DNA from: Cristatella mucedo
Lineage: Eukaryota; Bryozoa; Phylactolaemata; Cristatellidae
DNA length: 64,000 nucleotides
NCBI GenBank assembly: GCA_009760855.2
Contig: WPIO01000019.1
Coordinates: forward strand, 1,657,001-1,721,000
Reading direction: 5' to 3'
Shown: positions 1-26,028 of the stretch, piece after piece
How the letters are laid out: every line of letters begins with the position of its first letter
Numbering within the stretch: position 1 is the stretch's first letter
Notes under the pieces: model-generated
The model's input: only the letters and a program-made list of their open reading frames with translations
Databases searched by the model: none
Told to the model about the DNA's origin: nothing
Translations under genes and position numbers: made by a program

Positions 1-69
1 GCTGCATGTCTACTTATTTGCTGTGCGGATGGACGTGAAATTTCTAATGTACAAGCAAAGAAAACATCT

Positions 70-365
70 AGTCTTCTAGACCCTATTCCCGCTGTCCTGC
101 TTCTACGATGCATATATCTGCTGCTTCCATGCATAACTAAAATATGTCATTAGCCTCAGGTCATGTCTCAGCACCTTTTAAAAAGGCTGCAGTCAGGCCA
201 CTGCGCAAGAAAGCAACACTAAATCAAGAGAACCTGAGCAACTACTGCACAGTCTCCCTCTACCGTTCCACCAAGTCCTTCTTGAGTGCCTCTCATCTCG
301 CCTGGGCATCACTGGTACTGCACTGCAATTGTCCAGGTCCTATTGTTGAATCACAGATGCACAAT
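70..365 (+). mobile_element. LINE-A fragment (reverse transcriptase N-terminal side)
   Basis: The plus-strand frame MSLASGHVSAPFKKAAVRPL is the pre-RT and RT-start region of the resident CR1/L2/Rex-type LINE, also present near 700 and 42230. It jumps to a later RT segment near 275, so it is internally deleted. Confidence 0.65.
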
Positions 366-1640
366 CCATAAATGCTGTCGACGATCAACCATCTCAACTG
401 CTCCCAGGTTAGCGCCTTACCAAGTGATCCCTGTGATGATCTAGCTGATTACTTCACTAGCGTCTTTGCCCAGAAGATAGACAAGATCAGGGAGTCCATC
501 CATACGATGGCAGCATACCCCTGGAATGCTGTCCCTCAATTCCTTGCAGCACCTCAATCTCTACATTCAAGACGGCCACTAGTGACCTAGTCCTGAAGTT
601 CATATCCCAATCAAAAAAGACAACAAGTCTTTTGGACCCTATTCCCACTGTCCTGCTATGATGCATTGATCTGCTGCTGCCATGCATAACTAACATTATT
701 AATATGTCATTAGCCTCAGGTCATGTCCCAGCACCTCTCCAAAAAGGCTGTAGTCATCAGGCCACTACTCAAAAAGCAACACTAGATCAAGAGAACTTTA
801 GCAACTTCCACCCTGTCTTTCTTCTACCGCTCCTATCAAAGACACTGGAACAAGTCATGACAGACTAGCTGAACTCATATATTGAAACTTCTAACCTTGC
901 TAGTTAGTTCCAGTCTGGTTTTAGAGCTAATTACTCCGTAGAGTCAGCATTGCTTCGGGTGTTCAACGACCTACTTAGGAATGCAGACATGGATAGAGTA
1001 TCTCTGCATGTTTCGCTCGATATTTCGGTAGATTTTGATACTATTGATCACCAAACCTTTCTTGAGCACCTCTCATCTCGCCTGGGAATTACTGGCACTG
1101 CATTGCAATGGTTCAGGTCCTATCTCCGTGCGAGCACGTCGAATCGTGAAAGCACATTCTGTAGGCAAACAGCACATACGGTATTTACAGGTTCCAATCA
1201 TGCTGATTGCAACTGGCAAACATAGAAAGCATCTCTGATTGCAACTGGCAAACATGGAAAGAACCTCAAATCCTGTGGAGACCGTGCATTTAGTTCGTAT
1301 GCTCCCAAAGCCTGAAACTCCCTCCCGACTTGCGTCAGAACATCCCCCGACTTGACCACATTTAAAAGAATTAAAACACACCTATTTAGGACAGCATTTA
1401 GTGGGTCCCTGTGATTCATCCTTCATGTGCTTATGCGTACTGACACTGTACATGCTGCCACTAACCACATTTGCATGCTGACCCTGTGCATATCACCCCT
1501 AACCATGTTATTCATGTTGTTTATCAAGCATGATATTACTCACCATTCAATTGCATTTCCCCTTGCAGCAAATGTAAAGCACCTAGAAAGAGATTGAGTT
1601 CTCTGAGGGCGCTTTATCAAGTGCATTATTATTATTATTA
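366..1640 (+). mobile_element. LINE-A copy with internal deletion and (ATT)n tail
   Basis: Linker sequence at 370-600 leads into RT motifs: FQSGFRANYSVESALLRV near 910-965, then LDISVDFDTIDHQ, the degraded RT aspartate block, near 1015-1055, and ITGTALQWFRSYL. After about 1150 it jumps to the 3' end (from about 1260), which encodes the final KAWNSLP-type block and finishes with GTAAAGCACCTAGAAAGAGA and (ATT)n at 1640. It is dead, with stops and a frameshift. Confidence 0.8.
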
Positions 1641-1644
1641 TCTC

Positions 1645-2050
1645 TACAAGTGTGCTTTTAAAGCGCTCTACTAGCCCATCAGTCTGCGGGCGATGTGTGC
1701 AATTGGTCGATAGACATCATGTGAGCCGTAATGGCTCACTAGGTAAGGTGATTGCTTTTCATGACCTCGGCCCTGAGGTCGTGGGTTCGAATCTGTGGTG
1801 GGCGATCCCTTATCGCCACTGCAAGCGGTGGTGATAGCCGTAAAGGCTCTTCAGTCGCTGTACAAAAGAGGCTGTTAAATCAGCTAGCAATGTGATGCAC
1901 CCGCTCGAGGATTCGAGACATAAAGTTGGCCCCACGGTCAAAGAGGACCTGATCGGGAACACCGTTCTGGCAGACAATCTCTTCCATGAAGACCATGGTG
2001 CAGGTCAGCACTGTCTGGTCCAGTATCGCTCTAGCCTCGGGCCTACTATT
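1645..2050 (-). pseudogene. Gypsy-like integrase fragment, interrupted by a SINE
   Basis: On the minus strand, 2050-1888 encodes an integrase core piece containing QNGVPDQVLFDRGANFMS, the G-x-P...D-x-G-x-x-F block of Ty3/gypsy-type integrases. After an inserted SINE-A at 1717-1887, the frame resumes at 1715-1645 with HRPQTDGLVERF, the next hallmark block. The rest of pol and the LTRs are not seen, so this is a truncated LTR-retrotransposon relic. Confidence 0.6.
1717..1887 (+). mobile_element. SINE-A (tRNA-derived)
   Basis: The head resembles a tRNA gene, with an A box around ATGGCTCACTAGG and a B box GTGGGTTCGAATC. A body containing GATAGCCGTAAAGGCTCTTC follows, then GAGGCTGTTAAATCAGCTAG. 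The body recurs at least eight times in the window. This copy is inserted in an integrase relic. Confidence 0.8.
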
Positions 2051-2152
2051 GGAAAGCTGCCTGCTTAGTTTAAAGTGTGAGTGTTACCAGCTTGGTTAAA
2101 CGGCTGTAGATTGATGGCAGATTTTAAATTCACAGTCACTACATTAGTTGAA

Positions 2153-2332
2153 TGAATAATAATCAAGATCTAACATCAAGACGTTCTCGAAATCAGCAGC
2201 GTGTTAGAGAGACTGAAGAAGAAACAGAAGCCAGCATCGAAAGATACTGCAAAATTAGGCAGAGAGACTGTCTAAGCAAGCATTCTTGGGAAGGTCATTG
2301 TACACTAGAAGCATGTATGCTGAATCTCTGAA
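2153..2332 (+). CDS. Small charged open frame, possible transposon relic
   Basis: From an ATG the plus strand reads MNNNQDLTSRRSRNQQRVRE and continues with an Arg/Glu-rich helix for about 59 codons. The composition recalls the basic N-terminal stretches of some transposon proteins. Downstream frames in the same region are broken by stops. No family can be named. Confidence 0.22.
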
Positions 2333-2925
2333 AGGTATACATTCTCGCTGAAGCGTGCTAAGCTTGAAATGTGCAAAAAATGGGTTAGCAGGGCTTCAAC
2401 TACTCACTCGTTCGACGAGTGTCTCTTATAGCACCTGCACAAGGAAGAACAGTTATACAAGCTCTCCGGTCTACTATTGACTTGGGAAGAATGCAGGAAT
2501 GAGCCCGAGGCTAAGGACACTGCTAGCTTAAATTTTTGGGTGCCTCTCGACTGGTTTTGGGTCAAGGAGTATAGTTAGGAGTTTGTTAAGGTGCCGAACA
2601 TTGGCCTAAACCCTAACTAGCCAATCACCGGTGGCTGCACACCCCTTGGGCGCTAGGCTCATTGGGGCATGCCGGCCCCCCTCACTAGCCGCCTAGTCAT
2701 GGCGGCCCCATCTACATCCGACCTGCTATAGATTTTTGGGTTCAACGCTCCGAATTAACGGAATTCTAAGCATGTAGCACTTTGTCAGGCTCTCGATCCT
2801 TATAGGACTTATGAACAAATGGACAGAAGACCTCTTTTCCGACATCACCTTTCTGTAACAGGATTTTGTTTCCTGTAGGCCACTCGCAGTTTCTTCCTCC
2901 GTGATTATTGCCGGCGGCCCTGGTT

Positions 2926-3047
2926 CGGCCCAGGAGAAAGGTGCTCGTCTTTAACGACCAAGATCGTGTGCTCGAACCCTGATGCATTTGTAAAGTGCCC
3001 GGATGCAAATTGCATTCTCCTTGTGTGCTATACAAATGAATTATTTA
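2926..3047 (+). mobile_element. SINE-B (tRNA-derived, LINE-like tail)
   Basis: The tRNA-like head has TGGTTCGGCCCAGGAG and a degraded B box (GTGCTCGAACCC). The tail runs GTAAAGTGCCC to GCTATACAAATGAATTA, related to the LINE-A 3' end. Confidence 0.65.
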
Positions 3048-3599
3048 CAACTTGAACTATTGGCCGCTTTAGAATTGGCTGTGACTCTTATTGCAAAGTT
3101 CAATTTCTTGCTTTGCCCAATGTTTCGCTTCTGTTAACCTACCAATACTTTTATGCAAGCTGTGAAATTGGATGACATTACAATTTTTCGTTCCTCGTCG
3201 TTTGGAGCTGTCGAGTCACTGACGGCACACTAGAAAGAAATGATTATGTCAATGATTTATCTCGCACTGTCCGAGAACTAAGTGACATTTGAACGTAAGC
3301 TCGTTAACTTTGTGACATTGCGAAATGGCACAACGTGGCTTTTCTGTACACGAAGCTCTACAGGTGTATTCGGTATAACCGAGTGTGTGCTGTCAGTTCA
3401 GGATGCGACACTCAGATCTTCGTCCAGGCTGCATTGGTGACTAAATAAAGCTAATGCAGTTGTAGTTTGTTCGCACAGCAGAGAGTCAGCCGATGTCCAA
3501 CACCAACAGTTTATTACCAACACGGAGCCGAAGAGCGTACGGCTCCCCTCGGCCCCTACTCTCGCTCGACTCCCCACTCCTCCACTCTGCAGTCCACCC

Positions 3600-3870
3600 T
3601 CTCCCCACCAGCTGGTTACCGGCCTGTGTCCATACCACATCACAGGCAGACCACAGCTATGCACCGGCCGACCCTGATGGTGAATCCACCATCTGGCCAC
3701 CAGCGGGTTACTGGCCTGTATCCATGCCACATCACAGGCTCATCAGAGGAGCCGGCATACAATACATACATACACACGTACATTCGAACTACACACCCCT
3801 TGACCTTAAGGTCACAAGTCAGGAGCCGGCATACAATACATACATACATACGTACATACGAACTACAGCA
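3600..3870. repeat. Local direct duplications
   Basis: Two overlapping duplications are visible. The CCGGCCTGTGTCCATACCAC-type segment at about 3618-3650 recurs near 3711-3742, offset 92 bp. The AGGAGCCGGCATACAATACA-type segment at 3747 recurs at 3821, offset 74 bp. Both lie in the same 270-bp stretch, with no gene. Confidence 0.7.
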
Positions 3871-4129
3871 GTGACGTGTCAAAATCATTGAAAGAACAGA
3901 ATTGGCTGTCTGCCGATCTGGGTTAAGGTACTTTCTGTCGCCCTGACCTTCAAGTCCTGACACGGCCCCGTGGTTCGAAATTGGGTTTCATTGTCATTTT
4001 ATATCTAGCTGGACTGCGGCTGCTATCATCAGCCTTATAACGTCCTAAAGTCGGGCTACCTTTATTGCCCGACTGTTTAAAATCCATTTTTCAGTATTCA
4101 TACTTTGCTGTCGATTGTGGTACTTCCTT

Positions 4130-4640
4130 TCGTCGTCATTTCATTGCATTCGATCCCTTCATTCTTTGGCTCCAGGCTGCCTATCAGATCTACTACCCCA
4201 CTAGGCTAAGCATCGTACCACCTGCTTTTCGGAACCTGTTTACCAATACCTCGTACGAACCCCAAATCCTTTGGAGACCGTGCATTTAGTTTGTATGCTC
4301 CCAAAGCCTGGAACTCACTTCCGACTTGTGTCACGACATCCCCTGACTTTACCACATTTAAAAAGAAATTTAAAACGCACATATTTATCACAGCATTTAG
4401 TGGGTCTCTGTGGTTCGACTTTTATGTACTTATGAGTGCTGGCACTGCATGCTGCCACAAACCACACTTGCATTGACCCTATGCATGTCACCCCTAACCA
4501 TGTTATTCATATTGTTGATTGAGCATGCTACCACTAACCATTCAATCGTGTTTCCTTTGCAGCAAATGTAAAGTACCTAGAAAGAGATTGAGCTCTCTGA
4601 GAGTGCTTTATCAAGTATTTTATTATTATCATTATTATTG
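4130..4640 (+). mobile_element. LINE-A 3' end copy
   Basis: It encodes the C-terminal end of RT, including TRLSIVPPAFRN and then KAWNSLPTCVTTSPDFTTFK. It continues through the LINE-A 3' UTR to AAGTACCTAGAAAGAGATTG and an ATT-rich tail. Confidence 0.8.
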
Positions 4641-5214
4641 TTTGGCTTTTGAAAGATGCTAAAGCCCTGGGGGATCATACACATACAACAAGCAGAGGAA
4701 TACAGACATTCTGTACAGCACTTAGTTGTCTGAGTAAGACTTGTATAGGACTTCCATGCCTGTTCAGCACTTAGTTTTCTCACGAAGACTTTGTACAAGA
4801 CTTCAGCATCATCCCAGCACTGAGCAGGCAAAGGTGAAGCTGCAAATTCAGCAACTGTTTCGGACGGACTAATCATAGCATTGCAGGGAAATGCGACGGA
4901 TAAACAAGAATATTTGATGAGTTTGTAAGTAAGATGCCATCTTGGTATAAGCCTACCCTACATTTTGTACATAATTGCCCAACGTTGGTTTGTGTTCACT
5001 TAAAGAATCTGCTAGTGTGGCCGATTTGTCTCAGCAACTCATGCAGCAAACAACTTTTTGGACACTAATCAGTTCAATCGAATACGTCGATACATTTTGA
5101 AATAAAAATAAATCTACTTGGTCAGCCAAATTAAGGAGTAGGAGCCCACGTGCCAAACCATTCGAGTGCTGTACCGCATGCCTACAGGCGGCGGGTGCAC
5201 ACGCAGGCACACAT

Positions 5215-5248
<34 letters not shown>

Positions 5249-5277
5249 GCACGCACGCACACATGCACGCACACACG
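5215..5277 (+). repeat. (CA)n microsatellite
   Basis: A run of CA/CG dinucleotide repeats of about 60 bp. Confidence 0.9.
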
Positions 5278-5375
5278 TACCTTCTCTTTTTGCAGCAATG
5301 CCGTTCTATAAAAAATACTGATACTTCACATCTAGACATACATTTTGAACTTCTAAAGTACTAAATAAATAAATA

Positions 5376-5552
5376 AATACTAGCTGATTTAACAGCCTAT
5401 TTTTGTATAGCGAGAGAAGAGCCTGTACGGCTATCACCACAACTTGCAGTGGCGATAAAGGATCGCCCACCGAAGGATTCGAACCCACGACCTCGGGGCT
5501 GAGGTCATGAAAAGCAACCGCCTTACCTAGTGAGCCATTACGGCGCATTATA
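5376..5552 (-). mobile_element. SINE-A, minus orientation
   Basis: The reverse complement carries the tRNA-like A box ATGGCTCACTAGG and B box GTGGGTTCGAATC, the SINE-A body, and an (AAAT)n tail visible as AAATAAATAAATAAAT at 5364-5380. Confidence 0.8.
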
Positions 5553-5649
5553 GTAGTTTAAGATGCATCAAACTAGTAACCTTCTCATTATCCTGACATA
5601 GGTCATTGTGATAAACTAAAAATTACCAATAATATTGAAGTCTGACTGA

Positions 5650-7050
5650 GGCTTGCTGGACAGGTACAGCAGTCACATGTTTCTTCTATCCTCTGATCTT
5701 CTCAGTACAATAATATACAAGAAGCTGTTAGCTTCTCTTAAGGAGTAATTGTTATTTCCAAACTTAAAAGCTAGCAAGTAAGTTTCAGCCGGGTGTAAGA
5801 GCAAATGACTCCATAGAGTCGGCACCGCTGCCACTATAGAATGACCTTCTTAGAGCGCATGGCTTACGCAGAGTCTTGCTGTTGGTTCTGCTGGATCTCT
5901 CGGCACCGTTTTATACAATTGACCATTAAGTATTGTTGAGCGCTCACAATCAACTTGCCACTGCAATGCAAAGGCTTACTTATTGTGGTGGATTTTAGAG
6001 GAGAGATGTCGCCGGCCCAACGGTCACCTGGTGAGCCTTTTGACTTTAGGGATAATCCTAGGGATATAAAAATATAAATAAATCTAGCTGCTTAAACAGC
6101 CTCTTTTTGTATAGCGACAGAAGAGCCTTTACGGCTATCACCACCGCTTGCAGTGGCGATAAAGGATCGCCCACCACAGGAATCAACCCACGACCTCGGG
6201 ACCGAGGTCATGAAAGCAACCGCCTTACCTAGTGTGCCATTACGGCTCACCGGATATGTTGCCTGTCATGCTCTTTTTTCAAGTTATACCCTCCCTCTTG
6301 CCGGTATAATCGCCAAGCACAACCTAAGCTTTCATTTTTATGCAGACGATACTCACTCAGCTATAGCTGTGCTTGTTCCCTCCCTGCTCTCCAACCGGTC
6401 TTACTTTAGCCAAAATTACTTCTCTAAATGAGGCATCAGAAGATAGTCAGGTCTGCCGCCTACTAAGTAACAGTACACAAATTCGGGCCTGTGTAAATAA
6501 GGACATCCCAGCCGAGCTGGAATTTGTGACTTCCTATCTAGACTTCTGTAAATCACTACACCCTGGTCTTCCTGCCTGTGCAATTAGATGCTTACAGTTG
6601 GTGCAAAACTATGCAAACAGGTACGTCTGTGGTGAATGTTGCAACTGCCACATTAAACCACTTTCCATCGACCAGAAGTTGCTTGCCACCAAGCTACATA
6701 TGGGCATCAAGGTTTTTGTCACTCACGTTAAAGTCCCTCCCATCTCTTGCTCCGGCCTAATTTTCGGAAATACTTTTTCATGCGAATTCACATGGCACTG
6801 CCCGTTATTCTGACTCAAGCCGTTTAGTTGTGCCTCTGACCAACCTCAACCGTGCCTTGAGTTCTCAAGCTTCAAAACCGTTCAACGCTCTTACCCTCTG
6901 ACGTCACGACAGCTCCCGAATTCGCGACATCAAAAAACAGCTCGAAACCCACTAGGTCATCACAGCATTTGCTCAGTGCATGCTGACATTGTGCATCTTA
7001 TCATCACTAACCAACATTCATTTTTTATTATTATTTTCATAAGTACTTGT
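5650..7050 (+). mobile_element. Diverged LINE-A copy, interrupted by SINE-A
   Basis: RT pieces include a LLDLSAPFYTID block near 5885-5930 and, after an inserted SINE, SFHFYADDT (catalytic YADD motif) near 6330-6355. A segment with VTSYLDFCKSLHPGLPACAI follows. It ends in an ATT-rich tail near 7030. Divergence from other copies suggests an older insertion or a subfamily. Confidence 0.7.
6066..6250 (-). mobile_element. SINE-A nested in a LINE-A copy
   Basis: It has the same body and tRNA-like boxes as the 5.4-kb copy, in reverse orientation, with a short AAAT-type tail. It splits the LINE RT region between the DTID-like and YADD motifs. Confidence 0.8.
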
Positions 7051-7514
7051 CGTCACACTCGTCATGCTCGGCGGCTGCTCGACTATATCCAGCTTTTGGG
7101 TGGCCAAAGTAGCTGCTCACACTGCTGCTTTCTCAGCCTGAAGCATGCTGAAGCCATCTTACCACTAGCCAATTACCAAGATTCCTTTCCAGCTTGAGCA
7201 GCCCGAAGCACTATGCGGCAGCCTGCAGCAGGATGCACTTGCTGCCCATCGGTCAGCCAGAACGCTTAGCTGATGCCAGTGATTTATGGACTCCCATCTC
7301 CACTTACTTCACTCCAGGTGTTGGGGGATGGCTTCTCCTTCCTCTATCATTAGTCCTTTACCTTTCCTAATATATTATGCCTGTAAAAAATTGTCTACTT
7401 GTCCATCCGATTATCAAACCCAATAGAAGTAATAGGTAACAGAAGCTATCGCTCCCACGTCGAAAGACAGCAGAAGCTATCGCTCTTAAGGTCCGGAATG
7501 TAGAGTCGAATTCT

Positions 7515-7975
7515 GCAACTCTTTTGAGTCAGCACCATGAAAGCATCTGCTTCTTCCTACCGTGGAACATTCTTTCCTGTTTGCCTATACCTCGTACAAA
7601 CCTCAAATCCTTTGGAGACCGTGCATTTAGTTCGTATGCTCTCAAAGCCTGGAACTCACTCTCGATTTGTGTCATGACATCCACTGACTTGACCGCATTT
7701 AAAAAAAATTAAAAACGCACCTATTTACGACAGCATTTAGTGGGTCCCTGTGATTCGTCCTTTATGTGCTCATGCATGGTGACACTGTGCATGCTGCCAC
7801 TAACCAGACTTGCATGCTGACCCTGTGCATGTCACCCCTAACCATGTTATTCATCAAGCATGATACAACTCACCATTCAATCGTGTTTCCCTTTGCAGCA
7901 AATGTAAAGCGCCTAGAAAGAGATTGAGTTCTCTGAGGGCTTTATCACGTGTATTATTATTATTATTATTAAACG
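7515..7975 (+). mobile_element. LINE-A 3' end copy
   Basis: RT C-terminal blocks (TNLKSFGDRAFSSYALKAWN) are followed by the conserved 3' UTR. The tail GTAAAGCGCCTAGAAAGAGA leads to (ATT)n. Confidence 0.8.
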
Positions 7976-8154
7976 TTGGCTAGTGTCGGGCTCCACCAAA
8001 GAGAACAGGTCGGGTTATCTCCATCTGCAACACCACAAAGCCACAACACAGACTATGTGGCTGTTAAGACAGGAGTTTTCTAGAGCAAACTCAAAGCCTA
8101 AGCAGCTTTCGGTAGGCAAACGGTAGCCAGACGGCTTCATCTTGCCCAATAACA

Positions 8155-8500
8155 AAAACGTGAGAAGCATAGCTGAGTCAGGAGGGAAGTTGATGTAGTG
8201 AGTAACATGGAAGTAGAAGCCTAGGACGGCTGTAAAGGATGTGCCACAGTCGGCAGCAGGAGAGTAGATGTCGTTCCGTAAAAATTGTGGAAGTGAGTTT
8301 CACAGTCGAGGAGGATCTGCAGGGCAAAATGATGAAGGATTGAGCAGCAGGGTAAGGAAGATATTTTCGTGCAGACAGTGTGACATCAGCTAGCAAGATG
8401 ACCTGGGGCAGTGTGGTAGGTAGCATCGAGGTACTCTAGCAACATGACGAAGACAAGACCGGTCGTAAATCGCCAATGAGATCTCACCAGTGAGGCTGAA
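8155..8500 (-). mobile_element. LINE-B fragment
   Basis: The reverse complement resembles the 3' coding end of the LINE-B copy at 60.6-61.3 kb, including the stretches encoding CETHFHNFYGTTSTLLLPT and MLLTTSTSLLTQL. It is degraded. Confidence 0.55.
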
Positions 8501-9194
8501 ACTTATGTGCACGAGCACACCTTGTGTTGGCTGGCGATTTGCTGCTGATTTGCCATTAACTGGCGAGTGGTCCATTAGGTCGACTATGCTCAAGAAGTCG
8601 CTCGGCTACCTGCTGGCTCAGCAGGCTTGTGCCTAATGAGGCAGTCTGCCAAGGCTCCCGTGAGAGCCGTCGCAGCACTGAGTCGCCCGGCTAGCAGTCA
8701 GAGCCCAGTGCATACCAGCTATCGTCGTCACTTCCTCGGCGAGCAAAACTTTGGGGGAGGGGTGTGGCATGGTGCCACGAGCTAACCGTGACCTCAACCT
8801 CGTGTCGAGCTCACGACATGCCATCGGCAGAATGAAAGCTCAGACGTTGGCCCCTCCCCCTCTGCAATGGCAAGGCCACTGCCAGTGCTGAGTAGCCCTG
8901 ACCACACCAATGTGCTCATGTGACGACGGCTGTTGTGTTTATCAACCTGCCTTCAGCAACAAGGCTTTGAAGTCTTGCACCATTAATGCAAAGGAACGAG
9001 CGATCACACCAATTATTCTTATGTAACTGGCTTGCTTTCAGCATATGCAAACGACAATTAAATGATTTTTAGTGAACATACACAGCTAGATCTTCAGCCT
9101 ACATGACTAAATTTAGTTAGACTTCAGGCCTCCAGTCGCCCGACCCACTTTTCTGTCTGGTCGATTACTAGTGCCCTTAAGTAACTTCATATCA

Positions 9195-9400
9195 GCAAAT
9201 CTAAAGCACCTAGAAAAAGATTGAGTTCTCTGAGGGCGCTTTATCAAGCGCATTATTATTATTACATCCCTTGGAGACCCGTGCTTCGAGTTACTATGTA
9301 TCCTAAGCCTGGAGCTCACCAACGACTGTCGTCACATAATCTCTTGATTTGATGCCATTCAAAATAAGCTCAAAAAACCCTACCTTTTCCAAACAGCGAT
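9195..9400 (+). mobile_element. Two short LINE-A tail fragments
   Basis: AAAGCACCTAGAAAAAGATT followed by ATT repeats ends near 9264. A second piece with the TTGGAGACCCGTGCTTCGAG block follows directly. Both are 3'-end debris of LINE-A. Confidence 0.65.
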
Positions 9401-9530
9401 TGGTTTGTCAGAATGAATCGTCCATCTACGTGGTTCTATGTCATGAAACTGTATACGTCGTGAGTAACGGCAACAGTGAGATACTTTTAATTAGCGTTCC
9501 AGTGAATTTGCCTTCTTTCCGTGGGGTTTA

Positions 9531-10151
9531 CAGTGGTACCTCGGCTTACGACTGTCTCGACATACGTGTTTCGAGACACGAGCTGTCACTCGGCCGATTT
9601 TTTGCTTTGAGTTTCGAGCTAAAATTCGGGTTACGAGCCAGCTTCAGATACTTCATCCCTAGTTGCTGCAGCAAACATCACGCTGTGTGGTTACTCAGGC
9701 CAATAAGAGTAGGGCATCGAACGACGTTCCGTTGCAAGACGCTGCCCTACGACACGGGGTTCCCTCCCAGACAGAGTCGAGCGAGCCGTCATGGTGGTTG
9801 GACGCACACGATCGCCAGACCGGTGTTAAATCCGACTAAAGGCCTAGCCAATAAACTGCCGTTTCAGCTACGTGTTGGTTCTGTACGCTCGACTGCTTGC
9901 CGTGAGGCTGTCCGTGGACATTAGGATTAATAAAACCCGTTTATTGCAAGATATTCTATTGTAGTTTTTAAACAATATTCTTTATTTATAGATAAATATT
10001 TTAATTTAAAAATGTGACAAATCGCAGTTTTTTGGGGGTCCAGAACCGATTAATGGTGCTTCTATTAATTTCAATGGGGAAAATTGATTTGAAATACAAG
10101 CTATGAGCTCCGGCAAGGAACGAATTAAACTCGTAAGCTGAGGTACCACTG
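9531..10151. mobile_element. Pogo/Tigger-like non-autonomous DNA transposon (MITE)
   Basis: Inverted termini read CAGTGGTACCTCGGCTTACG at the left end and, on the opposite strand, CAGTGGTACCTCAGCTTACG at the right end, one mismatch apart. Each end is flanked by a TA duplication. The internal sequence before the right end (CCAGAACCGATTAATGG and TTTCAATGGGGAAA) is the pattern seen in Tigger/pogo elements of the Tc1/mariner superfamily. At 621 bp it is too short for a transposase. Confidence 0.85.
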
Positions 10152-10203
10152 TATTTACTTTTGTACTATTTCGTGAGTGCTGCTAACCGGGGGGGGGAGG
10201 GTA

Positions 10204-10370
10204 AATACTTGATGATTCAACAGCCTCATTTGTATAGCGGCAGAAGATCCTAAACGGCCATCCCTGCCGCTCGAAGTTGGCAATAATGAATCGCCCACTG
10301 CAGGATTCGAACCCACAACCTAGGTCGTTAAGAGCGAGCACCTTACCTCATAGGCTATCATGGCCCAGTA
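10204..10370 (-). mobile_element. SINE-A, minus orientation
   Basis: The reverse complement shows GTGGGTTCGAATCC as B box, then GGCGATTCATTATTGCCAAC and a CAAATGAGGCTGTTGAATCA end, all features of SINE-A. Confidence 0.75.
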
Positions 10371-10439
10371 CTCTAACCACTCTTTTGTGTACTTTTGCTT
10401 ACTTGTTTTAGCATAGTAATAGTGTGGTTTTGTATGCTT

Positions 10440-10560
10440 ACCAAAGGAGGCTACCTTGCATTTCATTAACTATTGATTATTGCTTCTCTTGCAGGGAAAA
10501 ATAAAGTGCCTAAATAGAGAATAAGTTCTCTCACAGTGCTATACAAAACATTATTATTAC
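10440..10560 (+). mobile_element. LINE-A tail fragment
   Basis: CTTGCAGGGAAAAATAAAGT and GTTCTCTCACAGTGCTATAC, ending in ATTATTATTAC, match the end of LINE-A. Confidence 0.55.
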
Positions 10561-11545
10561 TAATATGTCGAGCACACCCAGTCGGACAGTATCACTTTCA
10601 TAGTTTGGTCACATTAGATGAGCTTTCAACCAATCGACAATAAAGTATAAAATAAAATATAATTCATTTGTATAGCGATGATATCACAGGTTTGATGCAA
10701 ATGCTATCTGCTGGTATTCACCCTAGCTTAATGCTCTCATTGCAACTGGCTGGTTCACTACCACCATCAAGATTTTAACCGCGTTATTCATCCTACACTA
10801 AGCCTCCCATTTCTTCCTTTCTCATAGTGTGTCTGTCTGTCTATCATGCTAATTCTCAGTCTGTGCCTTATCTCCATATCTCTGCCTGTCTCAATATCCG
10901 TGTGATGATTGTCTCTCTTTCTCCCTCCCCTCCCTCGGTGTCTGTCTCTCTCTGTGACACACACTCTCTATCTCTCTTTGCCTATCTCTCGTTTGTTAAA
11001 GGATCTACAGCCTACAAGCATGCAGGTAGTAAATGTGTTTAAGCTCAAGCATAATTATATCGGAACGGCATTTATTGCATGTAAGTTAACGAGTTTATCT
11101 AGTTAATCGCAATGCCCTCTGCAAAAACGAAAGGCACATCGGATGACAAAAGAGTTATCACCGGCCAGAACAAACGGACTAGTCAAACAATTTTTCAGCA
11201 GGTATGCTAAGGCATGATTGCCAGAACGTTCTCAGCCACAGGAAAGGACAATGCATCAAACACAGCTGATGATCGGTACATCTTAGTAGACGTAACAGCT
11301 AGATGCATGATCATGAGAGCAGCGTGAATTCCAAAAGCATAAAGTACATAATAGTACTAGCAATGATTCACCGGAAGTGACATCTCACGAAAATCTAGTA
11401 TTATGCAAACCCTGTACCACAAAAACTAGATGGAAATCATGTCAATACAGCCTTCTACCCATGTGTCCTAAATTATCTGCCAATGAACTCCCACATCAGT
11501 CGTTAAGTCAAGGAAAAAAATGGAACCCACTCTTTACTAGCGCCA
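10560..11545. other. No gene seen; likely PITPNC1 3' UTR and flank
   Basis: Apart from a C/T-rich stretch at 10900-10990 and the candidate poly(A) signal at 11071, no coding or repeat structure was recognised. The part above 11071 would be 3' UTR of the minus-strand PITPNC1 gene. Confidence 0.4.
11071..11076 (-). promoter_or_regulatory. candidate poly(A) signal AATAAA for PITPNC1
   Basis: A minus-strand AATAAA hexamer lies about 470 nt past the PITPNC1 stop codon, a normal 3' UTR distance. No GU-rich element was confirmed, so this is positional inference only. Confidence 0.3.

Positions 11546-26028
<14,483 letters not shown>

Noticed and set aside
3470-3890. Protein-coding region with overlapping frames of over 130 codons
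   Set aside because: Both frames run through internal duplications and low-complexity ACAT repeats, with no domain and no splice logic.
9349-9400. Start of a gene at the ATG near 9349
   Set aside because: The bases belong to a LINE-A 3' fragment next to the MITE.
9349-9924. 191-codon plus-strand open frame
   Set aside because: Most of it lies inside the pogo-like MITE, whose internal sequence is non-coding. There is no domain signature.
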